This document shows, one piece after another, positions 1-6,654 of a DNA stretch of 10,082 nt. The translations under genes were made by a program, and so were the position numbers. Under the pieces are notes generated by a model. The model had not been told where the DNA came from. It was given only the letters and a program-made list of their open reading frames with translations, and searched no databases. Location: contig JAHRAM010000057.1 of assembly GCA_020027305.1 (NCBI GenBank), forward strand, positions 1 to 10,082. The letters are read 5' to 3'. Numbering within the stretch: the first letter of the stretch is position 1; the number at the start of each line of letters is the position of its first letter. The stretch is from Acidimicrobiia bacterium. GTDB lineage: Bacteria > Actinomycetota > Acidimicrobiia > Acidimicrobiales > Hopanoidiivorantaceae.

Positions 1-730
1 TCAAGTAATTTATACTGAATTCAGGTGTGGCTGTTAATTTAAAAGCTAAACAGACATCTGCTTCAAAATCTTTAGCTTGAGAGGCTAACACTGAAGGGTC
101 GCTATGGCTAGAGTAGGTGAAGTCAAACCCTTCCATTTGGGTTTGAATTTTGGTGGCGAGATCTTTAAGTGTTGAATTGGCGCCAGCATCATCTGTATGA
201 ATTTCCACTAAAAAAATACGCCGCAAATCAGAAGTTGTTCGAAAACGTTCGCGGTCTTTAACCGATGCAACATTTTCACCTTTTGCTCTAAGCCCAATTC
301 TTGAAAGGGCAGTAACGGTTTTTGCTCCACATATCTTGTCAGGATGCAAATTATTGTTTAGCTGGAAATTATAAAGTGCTTGCTCGGTTTCTGGCCCAAA
401 AATATTGTCTTCTCTACCTGCGTTGAAGCCTAGTTGCCCCAAGATTTTTTGTAATAAGCCAACATCATCACCCCGCATCATTGGCGATGTTAGAAAAATG
501 GCTCTATCACCCAATTTCCAACCGGCTTCTTGAAGGGCTGTCCAAGTTTGTGATCCACATATTCCATCAATGTGTAATCCGCGTCTTGATTGGAAATCTC
601 TGACAGCTTTTTGGAGAGATTTATCATAAACCCCATTCGGCTTTTTAGAAAAATAGCCAATCGCAAGGAGCTGCTTTTCTAGTTCCTCGACTTGGGCTCC
701 AGTCGCTCCCACTTTTAGTGGGGAGTTCAT
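1..730 (-). CDS. cwlM: CwlM-like peptidoglycan-binding / pseudo-amidase protein, C-terminus cut by window edge
   Basis: Reading leftward from ATG at 730 the frame stays open to the window edge (243 residues seen). There is no signal peptide, so the protein should be cytoplasmic. Two peptidoglycan-binding repeats are visible, at about residues 5-68 (ending FQSRRGLHIDGICGSQTW) and 83-145 (FQLNNNLHPDKICGAKTV). From about 171 the sequence resembles the start of an Amidase_3 domain. The catalytic zinc site looks degenerate: the DPGHGG region reads VEIHTDDAGAN (H178), and the SIHAN histidine region reads LAFKLTA, with Lys231 where the histidine belongs. This order and the location after trxB-trxA match mycobacterial CwlM, a non-enzymatic regulator that acts on MurA and is phosphorylated by PknB. 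The ATG directly abuts the trxA stop (TAAATG), which suggests translational coupling. The family call is firm; the regulatory role is inferred from the homologue. Confidence 0.85.
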   Translation of the reverse strand, partial: MNSPLKVGATGAQVEELEKQLLAIGYFSKKPNGVYDKSLQKAVRDFQSRRGLHIDGICGSQTWTALQEAGWKLGDRAIFLTSPMMRGDDVGLLQKILGQLGFNAGREDNIFGPETEQALYNFQLNNNLHPDKICGAKTVTALSRIGLRAKGENVASVKDRERFRTTSDLRRIFLVEIHTDDAGANSTLKDLATKIQTQMEGFDFTYSSHSDPSVLASQAKDFEADVCLAFKLTATPEFSINYL

Positions 731-1051
731 TTAGATTTGGAGTTTTTCAATGATGTCGTTTTTAGAAGCTGCACCGACCACTTGTTCGCCTTGTTCGCCA
801 TTGTTAAAGCGGATTAAGGTGGGGATGCTCATTACTCCATAGCGTTGTGCAAGTGTAGGGGATTCATCTACATTAACCTTTGCTATAGTAACTGCATCTT
901 TGTGTTCTTCGGCAATCTCTTCTAAAATGGGGGCAAGAGCTTTACAAGGCCCGCACCATTCGGCCCAAAAATCTACCACAATTGGCTTGTCTGAGCCAGT
1001 AAGGGTTTCATCAAAGTTGTCTTCTTTTAGCTGGAGGATGTTTTCTGACAT
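731..1051 (-). CDS. trxA: thioredoxin
   Basis: A 106-residue protein of standard thioredoxin length. The WCGPCK active site is at residues 32-37 (Cys33 and Cys36) and the cis-proline loop is SIPT (Pro77). It reduces protein disulfides in the cytoplasm and is recycled by the thioredoxin reductase encoded just upstream. The start is ATG at 1051. The preceding bases read AAAAGAGAAATATC, which gives only a weak purine-rich ribosome site. The stop codon touches the start of the CwlM-like gene. A spacer of 188 bases containing a direct repeat separates it from trxB, so it may be read from the trxB promoter or from its own AT-rich upstream region. Confidence 0.97.
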   Translation of the reverse strand: MSENILQLKEDNFDETLTGSDKPIVVDFWAEWCGPCKALAPILEEIAEEHKDAVTIAKVNVDESPTLAQRYGVMSIPTLIRFNNGEQGEQVVGAASKNDIIEKLQI

Positions 1052-1153
1052 GATATTTCTCTTTTCGTATTGTTTTTTCGTGTTTTCTTTTTTAATATTT
1101 TGCTTTCGCTCTCTATATATTACAACACTTAGAAAGGCAAATTTATTCCATCG

Positions 1154-1251
1154 GTAAGATTTTGTGCCAATACTTAGTGTGCTTGTAGCTTTTCTTCTAT
1201 GAACAAACGAACTTTTGCCGTAAGATTTTGTGCCAATACTTAGTGTGCTTG
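1154..1251. repeat. Perfect 32-bp direct repeat (1154-1185 and 1220-1251) covering the trxB stop codon
   Basis: The 32 bases at 1154-1185 recur without mismatch at 1220-1251. The right copy encodes the last residues of TrxB (QAH), the stop codon and 20 bases beyond. The offset is 66 bases, exactly 22 codons, so the left copy reproduces LQAH-stop in the same frame. Between the two stops the minus-strand frame stays open and reads VLAQNLTAKVRLFIEEKLQAH. The flanks differ at once (1153/1219 and 1186/1252). This looks like a partly diverged tandem duplication of the trxB 3' end. I see no dyad or U-tract that would make it a terminator. Confidence 0.9.
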
Positions 1252-2217
1252 CAGCCAGTGCTCTGCTTCAATAGCTGCCATGCATCCTGATCCAGCAGCA
1301 GTTATTGCTTGGCGAAAGAAATCGTCTTGCACATCGCCACAGGCAAACACACCAGAAACATTTGTTTTGGTGGAATCTGGCTCAGTGATGAGGTAGCCGC
1401 TTTCTTTCATATTGAGCTGCCCGTCAAAAAGGCTAGTGTTAGGGGAGTGCCCGATGGCTATGAACATTCCTGTAACTGCCAAGTCTGAGATTTCATCGTT
1501 TTGGGTGTCTCGCAGCTTTATCCCAGAGAGTTTATCGGTGCCTTCAATGACATCAACTTCTTTGTTCCAGTGGAAGGTTATTTTGTCATTAGACATTGCA
1601 CGGTCAGCCATAATTTTGGAAGCCCTAAGAGCATCTCTCCTGTGAATAATATTAACTTTGGTTGCAAACTTGGTTAAAAAGAGAGCCTCTTCCATCGCTG
1701 AATCACCTCCGCCCACAACTGCGATTTCATGGTCTTTGAAAAAGAAACCATCACATGTTGCACAGGTGCTAACACCTCGCCCGATTAGTTCGCTTTCGTT
1801 GGGAAGGTTTAAAAGAATTGATTGAGCGCCAGTGGAAACGATAATGGCTTTGGCTAGGTAATCTGGGTCGGCGCCATTTTCTTCGCTCCCATCAATCCAG
1901 ATTTTGTGAGGCTCAGCATTGTTGTTTCCTGATGTAGAAAATTCAACTTTTGAAACCTTGCTGGTAATGGCGGTCGTTCCAAATCTAAGGGCTTGCTGGC
2001 GGAAGTTTGCCATTAACTCTGGCCCCATAATTCCATCTGGAAACCCTGGATAGTTTTCAACCTCAGTTGTCAGCATTAGCTGCCCGCCTGGTTGGTCGCT
2101 GGTAGAAGATGGCGTGCCTTCAATAAGGATGGGGTTGAGCGTAGCTCGGGAGGCATATATTGCAGCTGTTAGGCCAGCTGGGCCAGACCCGATGATTACT
2201 AAGTTTTGCTCAGACAT
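1240..2217 (-). CDS. trxB: thioredoxin reductase (NADPH)
   Basis: A 325-residue flavoprotein of the usual low-molecular-weight type, which passes electrons from NADPH through FAD to thioredoxin. The FAD-binding GSGPAG is at residues 10-15, the redox pair CATC at 152-155, the NADPH-binding GGGDSA at 169-174 with HRR at 192-194 (2'-phosphate recognition), and the second FAD motif ACGD at 292-295. All key residues are present. The start is ATG at 2217, and the N-terminus (MSEQNLVIIGSG) begins the FAD fold directly. The leader upstream (CATTTCACAAACAA) has no Shine-Dalgarno site. A TTGACA/TACAAT promoter lies 38-64 bases upstream. The C-terminal tail is duplicated downstream in frame. Confidence 0.97.
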   Translation of the reverse strand: MSEQNLVIIGSGPAGLTAAIYASRATLNPILIEGTPSSTSDQPGGQLMLTTEVENYPGFPDGIMGPELMANFRQQALRFGTTAITSKVSKVEFSTSGNNNAEPHKIWIDGSEENGADPDYLAKAIIVSTGAQSILLNLPNESELIGRGVSTCATCDGFFFKDHEIAVVGGGDSAMEEALFLTKFATKVNIIHRRDALRASKIMADRAMSNDKITFHWNKEVDVIEGTDKLSGIKLRDTQNDEISDLAVTGMFIAIGHSPNTSLFDGQLNMKESGYLITEPDSTKTNVSGVFACGDVQDDFFRQAITAAGSGCMAAIEAEHWLQAH

Positions 2218-2254
2218 TGTTTGTTTGTGAAATGGTTGTTATATTGGATTAGCT

Positions 2255-2281
2255 ATTGTATTCGGTTTGTAGTTTTGTCAA
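2255..2281 (-). promoter_or_regulatory. Probable housekeeping promoter of trxB
   Basis: On the minus strand TTGACA (2276-2281) is followed after 15 bases by TACAAT (2255-2260). Transcription would start near 2247 and give a leader of about 30 bases before the trxB ATG. The spacing is slightly short, but both boxes are near consensus. I see no GGAAT/GTT pair of the kind used by SigH/SigR oxidative-stress promoters, so redox control of this operon is not evident. The rest of the gap at 2218-2376 shows nothing else. Confidence 0.6.
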
Positions 2282-2376
2282 GGCTATGTTTAATCGTTAT
2301 GTTTAATTTAAGGGCTTAGTTAAAAAGGCACAGTTAATAAAAGCAGTAATTTCAAAAACGTTGATTGATAAAAATT

Positions 2377-2724
2377 CTAATTAGGAAAGCGCGGCCGTTT
2401 AACCCAAATAATAAAGCCAGTCAAGCTAAACACGCTCCCCACGATAAGATGTGCCAGCCAAGTTGCTTGCGGAAGATAAACATCTACCAAGCGAAACACA
2501 CCGATAACGACAAGAACGACCAACCCCGTTATTGCCAAAATAATTAGCGGAAGGTAGGCAATAAATTTTGCAAGAGGCTTAAATGGAGCAATGAGCTTTG
2601 CCTTGAGGGTGTCTGCAGACGCAACTATTTTGTCAGCTGCTTCGGCTGCCCAGTCATTGCTTTCTGAAGTTTTGCTTGCGTCATCAGAATCGCTGTTTGA
2701 ATTATTTGTCTCTTGATAGTTCAT
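2377..2724 (-). CDS. Small two-helix integral membrane protein of unknown function
   Basis: I can assign no function. From ATG 2724 the product has 115 residues: an Asn/Ser/Asp/Glu-rich soluble head (1-25), an amphipathic stretch containing WAAEAADKIVASADTLKAKL, then two membrane helices at about 54-78 and 88-108 joined by a short loop with DVYLP, and a basic tail (VKRPRFPN). The head-plus-helical-hairpin layout recalls small actinobacterial membrane proteins, some of them holin-like by topology only. The frame extends upstream to an ATG at 2808 (143 residues). I chose the shorter form because the extra segment overlaps a promoter-like TTGTCA/TATAGC pair and is unlike the rest. A TTG at 2748 is also possible. 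No start has a Shine-Dalgarno site. Confidence 0.7.
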   Translation of the reverse strand: MNYQETNNSNSDSDDASKTSESNDWAAEAADKIVASADTLKAKLIAPFKPLAKFIAYLPLIILAITGLVVLVVIGVFRLVDVYLPQATWLAHLIVGSVFSLTGFIIWVKRPRFPN

Positions 2725-2761
2725 TTTGCTATCGTTTGTTTCACTCAAAATCAATTTTACC

Positions 2762-2788
2762 GCTATATTTTTTATTTTTGTATGACAA
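2762..2788 (-). promoter_or_regulatory. Possible promoter for the small membrane protein gene
   Basis: On the minus strand TTGTCA (2783-2788) and TATAGC (2762-2767) are separated by 15 bases, the same spacing as in the trxB promoter. Transcription would begin near 2755, just ahead of the candidate starts at 2748 (TTG) and 2724 (ATG). If real, it rules out the long start at 2808. The -10 box is only a moderate match. Confidence 0.35.
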
Positions 2789-2912
2789 GGCTTAGCAAAA
2801 ACTGGCATTCATTAAGTAAATCAGGCAACTTTTATTAAGTGCTTCGTGTTTCATCGAGTTAATATCTTTGTGATTAAGAGAATTAATAAAGCAGGGGAAG
2901 ACAGTGTTCAGC

Positions 2913-3752
2913 CTACAAAAAATATGCCAGACCGATGACGCCCGCACCAACATGGGTGCCTACGACTGGGCCTACTTCACCTAGCAATACTTTATCTAAG
3001 TCGACGACTTCGCGAACAGTATCTAGCAGTTGCTCAAAATCATTAGCCCCACCATGCCCTAAGGCGATGGCGCGGGGATTTTCAAGTTCTGCTAATTGGT
3101 TCTTAACCCATTCAAATGCTCGTTTTCTTGTGCGAACTTTTCCTTCAGTTTCAACTTCACCGGTGTGAATATTGACAATGGGCTTAATGTTAAGCGCTCC
3201 GCCCAAAAGTGCTCTAGCCCCGCCGATACGCCCGCCTTTCTTCAAGTTTTCAAGGGTGTTAATAACCCCATAGCATCGCAACTTTTCTGATTGAAGATGG
3301 TTTAGCTCAGCGATTATATTGCTAGTGCTTTCACCAGCTTCTGCCATTTTTTGCGCTTCCAACACATAGAGCAGCTCACCAGCAGTTACCGAAAGCGAAT
3401 CAAAGATGTGCACCTTTAGGTCGCTCTCAAGATTTTTGGCAGCCAATTCAGCTGATTGTATCGTGGCAGACAGTTTTGATGAGAGCGCGATACATAAGAC
3501 TTCATCTGCTCCTGCTTCGGCTTGCTTTAGAAAGGCTTTTTCAAAATCGCCAGGGCTTGGGGCTGAGGTTTGTGGAAGTTCATCGCTGGCCTCCATCTTT
3601 TTGTAAAATTCTGCTGTTGTGATTTCTAATCCATCAACAAAGACGTCATCGCCAAACCTTATGGCAAGCGGCACGATTTCAATTCCGAATTGGCTAGCTT
3701 GCTCATGGCTCAAGTCGCTGGCGCTGTCGGTGACGATTTTAATTTGGCTCAT
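2913..3752 (-). CDS. DegV-family fatty-acid-binding protein
   Basis: A 279-residue protein of full DegV length. In Firmicutes, members (FakB) hold a fatty acid and present it to the kinase FakA for phosphorylation; in actinobacteria the partner is less clear. Visible motifs are the N-terminal VTDSASDL (7-14), the ligand-binding QTSAPSPGDF loop (61-70), SSKLSATIQSA (91-101), FDSLSVTAGE (118-126) and the RIGGARALLGGALNIKPI segment of the second domain. No partner kinase (DAK/FakA-like) gene lies in this window. The start at ATG 3752 fits the usual first strand (MSQIKIVTDS). It diverges from the CCA-adding enzyme gene with only 34 bases between the chosen starts, and no Shine-Dalgarno site is visible. 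Confidence 0.93.
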   Translation of the reverse strand: MSQIKIVTDSASDLSHEQASQFGIEIVPLAIRFGDDVFVDGLEITTAEFYKKMEASDELPQTSAPSPGDFEKAFLKQAEAGADEVLCIALSSKLSATIQSAELAAKNLESDLKVHIFDSLSVTAGELLYVLEAQKMAEAGESTSNIIAELNHLQSEKLRCYGVINTLENLKKGGRIGGARALLGGALNIKPIVNIHTGEVETEGKVRTRKRAFEWVKNQLAELENPRAIALGHGGANDFEQLLDTVREVVDLDKVLLGEVGPVVGTHVGAGVIGLAYFL

Positions 3753-3772
3753 TTTAGCTCGCTAGTGTTAGC

Positions 3773-3778
3773 TTATAT
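3773..3778 (+). promoter_or_regulatory. Candidate -10 element for a leaderless CCA-adding enzyme transcript
   Basis: TTATAT at 3773-3778 ends eight bases before ATG 3787, which places the transcript start at or within a base or two of the start codon. There is no Shine-Dalgarno site and no convincing -35 at normal spacing. The divergent degV promoter must share the same 34-base gap. Confidence 0.4.
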
Positions 3779-3786
3779 TGATAAGC

Positions 3787-5226
3787 ATGGAAAGCAAATT
3801 TAAAAAGCTCGTGGAAGAGACCGCTTCAGTAGCGCAACGTTTTGTTGCAGCTGGAGAGGAAATATATCTTGTGGGCGGCAGTGTGCGCGATGTCTTGATG
3901 GGTGCTAATGTTAGCACGGATTTAGATTTTTGTACTTCCGCCAAGCCAGCACAGATAAAGAAGCTGATAAAAAATGTGGTGGAAAATCTTTGGGCGGTAG
4001 GGGAGAAGTTCGGTACCATCGGTTGTACTTACAGGGGGCGCACCTATGAAATCACTACATTTAGAAAAGAGGTTTATCTTTCAACAAGTAGAAAGCCCAA
4101 AGTTAAGTTTGGCGACAATGTAGCTGATGATTTAAAGCGGAGAGATTTTACCGTGAATGCTATGGCGCTGAAGTTGCCAGATGCCGAGCTAGTTGATTTA
4201 TATGAGGGACAAAAAGATCTAGAGCATAAAATTCTTCGCACTCCGATTGAGGCAGAAGTTTTGTTTAGCGAAGATCCTTTGCGGATGCTTAGAGCTGCGC
4301 GGTTTGAGGCGCAGTTAGAATTCAGTGCTATTGAAGATGTTGTCTATGCCATGATTAAGATGGCAGATCGCTTAGACATCGTTTCAAAAGAACGTCAGCT
4401 AGATGAGTTTCGGCGACTGCTATGCTTGCCAAATCCTATAGCTGGCTTGAAGCGGTTGGCTGAAACTGGACTACTTGAGAAGGTGAGCAGTAGTTTTCCC
4501 CCTTCTGTGAAATCACGACCTACAAAATTATTATCAGATGAATCAGCAGAAAGTAAGTATGTTAAATCTATAGGAAGTCAAGCAACCATTGAAGATGAAG
4601 AATTCATTTTTTCAAAGCTAACTGAACTTCCTAGCGATTTTCAAACGCGCCTATCTGCGTTATATATAATGTCAAAAAACGCAATGCTAAGAATTGAACG
4701 AGCTGGCAACGCAAGTGGCAGTGGTTCTGAAACACATTCTAATTCCAATGCCTTTTCTGATTCCACTTCTCTTTTAAAACCGAGCAATCTTTTAGTGCCG
4801 AGTGATTCCCCCAAGGGCAAGCCCTTCAATGACCTGCCGCTATCTAAGGTTGATTCAAATGCTATTAAGCATATAATCTCACTTGTTGAAGCTGCACAAA
4901 AAATTACATCGCCAGCTACCGACCAGCAAGTTCGTGAGATTGCAGATTTAGCAGGTTCAGATGAGGTGTGGCGAAAACTGCTAAGCCTTCTAAATATTTT
5001 TGCTAAAGAGGTTGGCGCTAGTCTTTCATCTAGTCTTTCAACGTTGGGCTTTAACCCATTTACTGTTGAGCTACCATTAACTAGCAGAGAAATTATGTCC
5101 GAATTAGATATTCCACCTGGCCCAAAAGTTGGAGAAGCGCAAAAAATCCTAAAGGAGCTTTACCTAGCCGAAGGTGAGATAACCAAGCAGCAGGCAGTTG
5201 CCGAGCTCAAAAAGCGGCTGGGGTGA
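3787..5226 (+). CDS. cca: CCA tRNA nucleotidyltransferase / poly(A) polymerase family, HD motif lost
   Basis: A class II tRNA nucleotidyltransferase-type protein that would add or repair the 3' CCA of tRNA. Numbering is from TTG 3778 (M1). The head shows GGSVRD (33-38), the metal-binding pair DLD (48-50), RRDFTVNAMAL (121-131), EDPLRMLRAARF (165-176) and SKERQLDEFRRLL (203-215). The C-terminus keeps a family-like LTSREIMSELDIPPGPKVG segment. Actinobacterial members usually carry an HD phosphohydrolase motif after the head (LAALLHDIGK type); here the matching place reads LSALYIMSKN (292-301), with no His-Asp pair. A Ser-rich, low-complexity stretch follows at about 310-355. I prefer ATG 3787, three codons after the TTG, because a -10 box suits a leaderless start there. 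Core catalysis looks intact, but CCA versus poly(A) specificity cannot be told from sequence alone. Confidence 0.92.
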   Translation: MESKFKKLVEETASVAQRFVAAGEEIYLVGGSVRDVLMGANVSTDLDFCTSAKPAQIKKLIKNVVENLWAVGEKFGTIGCTYRGRTYEITTFRKEVYLSTSRKPKVKFGDNVADDLKRRDFTVNAMALKLPDAELVDLYEGQKDLEHKILRTPIEAEVLFSEDPLRMLRAARFEAQLEFSAIEDVVYAMIKMADRLDIVSKERQLDEFRRLLCLPNPIAGLKRLAETGLLEKVSSSFPPSVKSRPTKLLSDESAESKYVKSIGSQATIEDEEFIFSKLTELPSDFQTRLSALYIMSKNAMLRIERAGNASGSGSETHSNSNAFSDSTSLLKPSNLLVPSDSPKGKPFNDLPLSKVDSNAIKHIISLVEAAQKITSPATDQQVREIADLAGSDEVWRKLLSLLNIFAKEVGASLSSSLSTLGFNPFTVELPLTSREIMSELDIPPGPKVGEAQKILKELYLAEGEITKQQAVAELKKRLG

Positions 5227-5249
5227 ATTTTTTGCTAGTCTAAATTTGC

Positions 5250-5255
5250 TATTCT
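5250..5255 (+). promoter_or_regulatory. Candidate -10 box before the DUF5318 gene
   Basis: TATTCT at 5250-5255 lies nine bases before ATG 5265, the spacing expected for a leaderless or nearly leaderless transcript. There is no Shine-Dalgarno sequence in the 38 bases between the CCA gene stop and this start. No -35 is seen at normal distance. Confidence 0.35.
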
Positions 5256-5264
5256 AATTTTTGT

Positions 5265-5663
5265 ATGCCAAAAGCCGCACTAGAACCAACCGAAGAACAC
5301 GAGATGCCTGCAGGCATTGACTATCGCTTGCGGGCGCGAGCAGTTGTGCGGGGTGTGCAGAGCGGAAATATTTTTCGTTCAGAAGTATGTGATGCCCACC
5401 CTGAGTTGTTGCGAGTAGCCAAAGGGGCAGGGGTATCGTGTGGCACGCCTTGCCCGATTTGTGAGAGCGACAGTTTGGTGGCGCTTCGCTATATGTTTGG
5501 GGCAAAGTTGGGGCCGTCTGGCAGGTGCGTGGCAGATGTGGGTGAGATTCGCCAAATACTTAACACGAAAAAGGGGCGTTTCACATGCTATGTGGTGGAG
5601 GTTTGCACTGAGTGCTCATGGAATTATTTAATCCAAAGCATTCCGCTCTTGGGGCGTTCTTAG
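5265..5663 (+). CDS. DUF5318-family zinc-ribbon-like protein
   Basis: A 132-residue soluble protein that I recognise as DUF5318, an actinobacterial family without a known function. Diagnostic features are IDYRLRARAVVRGV (18-31), the EVCDAHPELLRVAK segment (40-53), TPCPIC (61-66), LRYMFGAKLG (74-83) and YVVEVCTECSWNYLIQS (109-125). The cysteine pairs CPIC (63/66) and CTEC (114/117) form a likely zinc ribbon. Cysteines at 42, 59, 88 and 108 are additional. The first 17 residues precede the part I recognise, so the true start could be slightly later, but ATG 5265 is supported by a -10-like TATTCT upstream. Neighbours (CCA gene, panB) give no functional hint. The 114 bases that follow hold the panB promoter and leader. 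Confidence 0.85.
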   Translation: MPKAALEPTEEHEMPAGIDYRLRARAVVRGVQSGNIFRSEVCDAHPELLRVAKGAGVSCGTPCPICESDSLVALRYMFGAKLGPSGRCVADVGEIRQILNTKKGRFTCYVVEVCTECSWNYLIQSIPLLGRS

Positions 5664-5718
5664 CCCAGGTTCTGGCGACCATTTTTTGCTTTATTTTCTC
5701 GCTATATCAAGAAAATTT

Positions 5719-5727
5719 TGCTACAAT
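5719..5727 (+). promoter_or_regulatory. Extended -10 promoter of panB
   Basis: The sequence TGCTACAAT (5719-5727) is an extended -10 element (TG-N-TACAAT). No -35 match occurs 16-18 bases upstream, as is common for extended -10 promoters. Transcription would start near 5734 and leave a leader of about 44 bases that ends in the strong panB ribosome site. Confidence 0.5.
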
Positions 5728-5764
5728 AAAGTTAGAAAAAGCTGGTAGCAAATGCGCTGGACTT

Positions 5765-5773
5765 AAAGGAGGG
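5765..5773 (+). promoter_or_regulatory. Strong Shine-Dalgarno site of panB
   Basis: AAAGGAGGG at 5765-5773 stands four bases before ATG 5778. It is the only near-perfect ribosome site in the window and fixes the panB start. The other genes start with weak purine runs or none. Confidence 0.9.
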
Positions 5774-5777
5774 CGAA

Positions 5778-6626
5778 ATGCCAAAAACATCAATCACGCC
5801 AATTACTGTGCCACATATTCAGGCACGCAAGAATACCAATGACTACTTGGTGATGCTCACTGCTTATGATGCTCCGACCGCAAAGCTGGCAGACGCCGCT
5901 GGGGTCGACATTTTGCTGGTGGGTGATTCGGTGGGGATGGTTGTTCTAGGATATGAAGACACGCTCTCAGTTCAGGTTGAAGACATCGCCCATCACACCG
6001 CTGCTGTCTCTCGAGCAAAACCCAACGCCTTGATTGTGGCTGACTTGCCGTGGATGAGTTATCATCTGTCGCCTGAAGATACTGTGAAAAATGCCGCCCA
6101 GCTTATAAGGGCAGGGGCAGCAGCTGTCAAGCTAGAGGGAGGAACGCCCGCACGGGTGAAAATGATACAAGCCTTAGTGGATGCTGAGATTCCAGTGATG
6201 GGACATATTGGCCTAACCCCGCAATCTAAAAATGCGATGGGTGGGTTCAAGGTTCAAGCCAAAACAGCAGAAGCTGCTAGGCAGTTGACCGAGCATGCAA
6301 AAGCAGTTGAATATAGTGGATGTTTTTCGGTAGTGTTAGAAGGCATTCCTGCCACAGTGGCTAAACACATTACCAACCAGCTGAATATTCCAACCATTGG
6401 AATTGGAGCTGGGCCAGATTGTGATGGGCAGGTGCTAGTGTTCCACGACCTGCTTCAATTTGGAACTGGGCAATCACCCAAATTTGTTCGGAGCTATGAA
6501 AATTTAGGTGAACGAGCAACGGCTGGAATTAAAAAGTTTGTAGAAGATGTGAAATCGGGAAGTTTCCCTTCAGGTAATGAAAGCTACAAATTGGATGAAG
6601 GCGAAGCCAGTTTGCTGGAGCCTTAA
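5778..6626 (+). CDS. panB: 3-methyl-2-oxobutanoate hydroxymethyltransferase (ketopantoate hydroxymethyltransferase)
   Basis: A 282-residue TIM-barrel enzyme that transfers a hydroxymethyl group from 5,10-methylene-tetrahydrofolate to 2-oxoisovalerate. This makes ketopantoate, the first committed step of pantothenate and coenzyme A synthesis. Metal and substrate residues are present: LLVGDSVGM (Asp50), VADLPWMSY (Asp89), KLEGG (Lys118, Glu120), GHIGLTPQS (142-150) and the VLEGIP glutamate (Glu188). GIGAGPDCDGQVLV (208-221) is also typical. Length is close to that of characterised PanB. No panC, panD or panE lies nearby. A strong ribosome site and an extended -10 suggest high, independent expression. 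It converges on the phosphatase gene with a 28-base gap in which I find no hairpin terminator. Confidence 0.97.
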   Translation: MPKTSITPITVPHIQARKNTNDYLVMLTAYDAPTAKLADAAGVDILLVGDSVGMVVLGYEDTLSVQVEDIAHHTAAVSRAKPNALIVADLPWMSYHLSPEDTVKNAAQLIRAGAAAVKLEGGTPARVKMIQALVDAEIPVMGHIGLTPQSKNAMGGFKVQAKTAEAARQLTEHAKAVEYSGCFSVVLEGIPATVAKHITNQLNIPTIGIGAGPDCDGQVLVFHDLLQFGTGQSPKFVRSYENLGERATAGIKKFVEDVKSGSFPSGNESYKLDEGEASLLEP

Positions 6627-6654
6627 CTTTCCTTAATTTTTAGCGATATAGTTT

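Noticed and set aside
1154..1251. The 32-bp repeat as part of a CRISPR array or attachment site
   Set aside because: There are only two copies, one of them coding for the trxB terminus, with no integrase or cas gene nearby; duplication of the gene end explains it.
2365..2547. 60-codon plus-strand frame opposite the membrane protein gene
   Set aside because: Its content (Lys/Asn/His/Asp-rich) is what the antisense of the membrane helices gives. It has no domain, no ribosome site, and the minus-strand product is a plausible membrane protein.
5612..5842. 76-codon plus-strand frame spanning the DUF5318 end and panB start
   Set aside because: It overlaps both genes and contains the panB promoter and ribosome site; the Phe-rich stretch comes from AT-rich spacer DNA.
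6627..6654. Bidirectional terminator between panB and the phosphatase gene
   Set aside because: Only short T runs are present; I find no stem-loop in the 28-base convergent gap.
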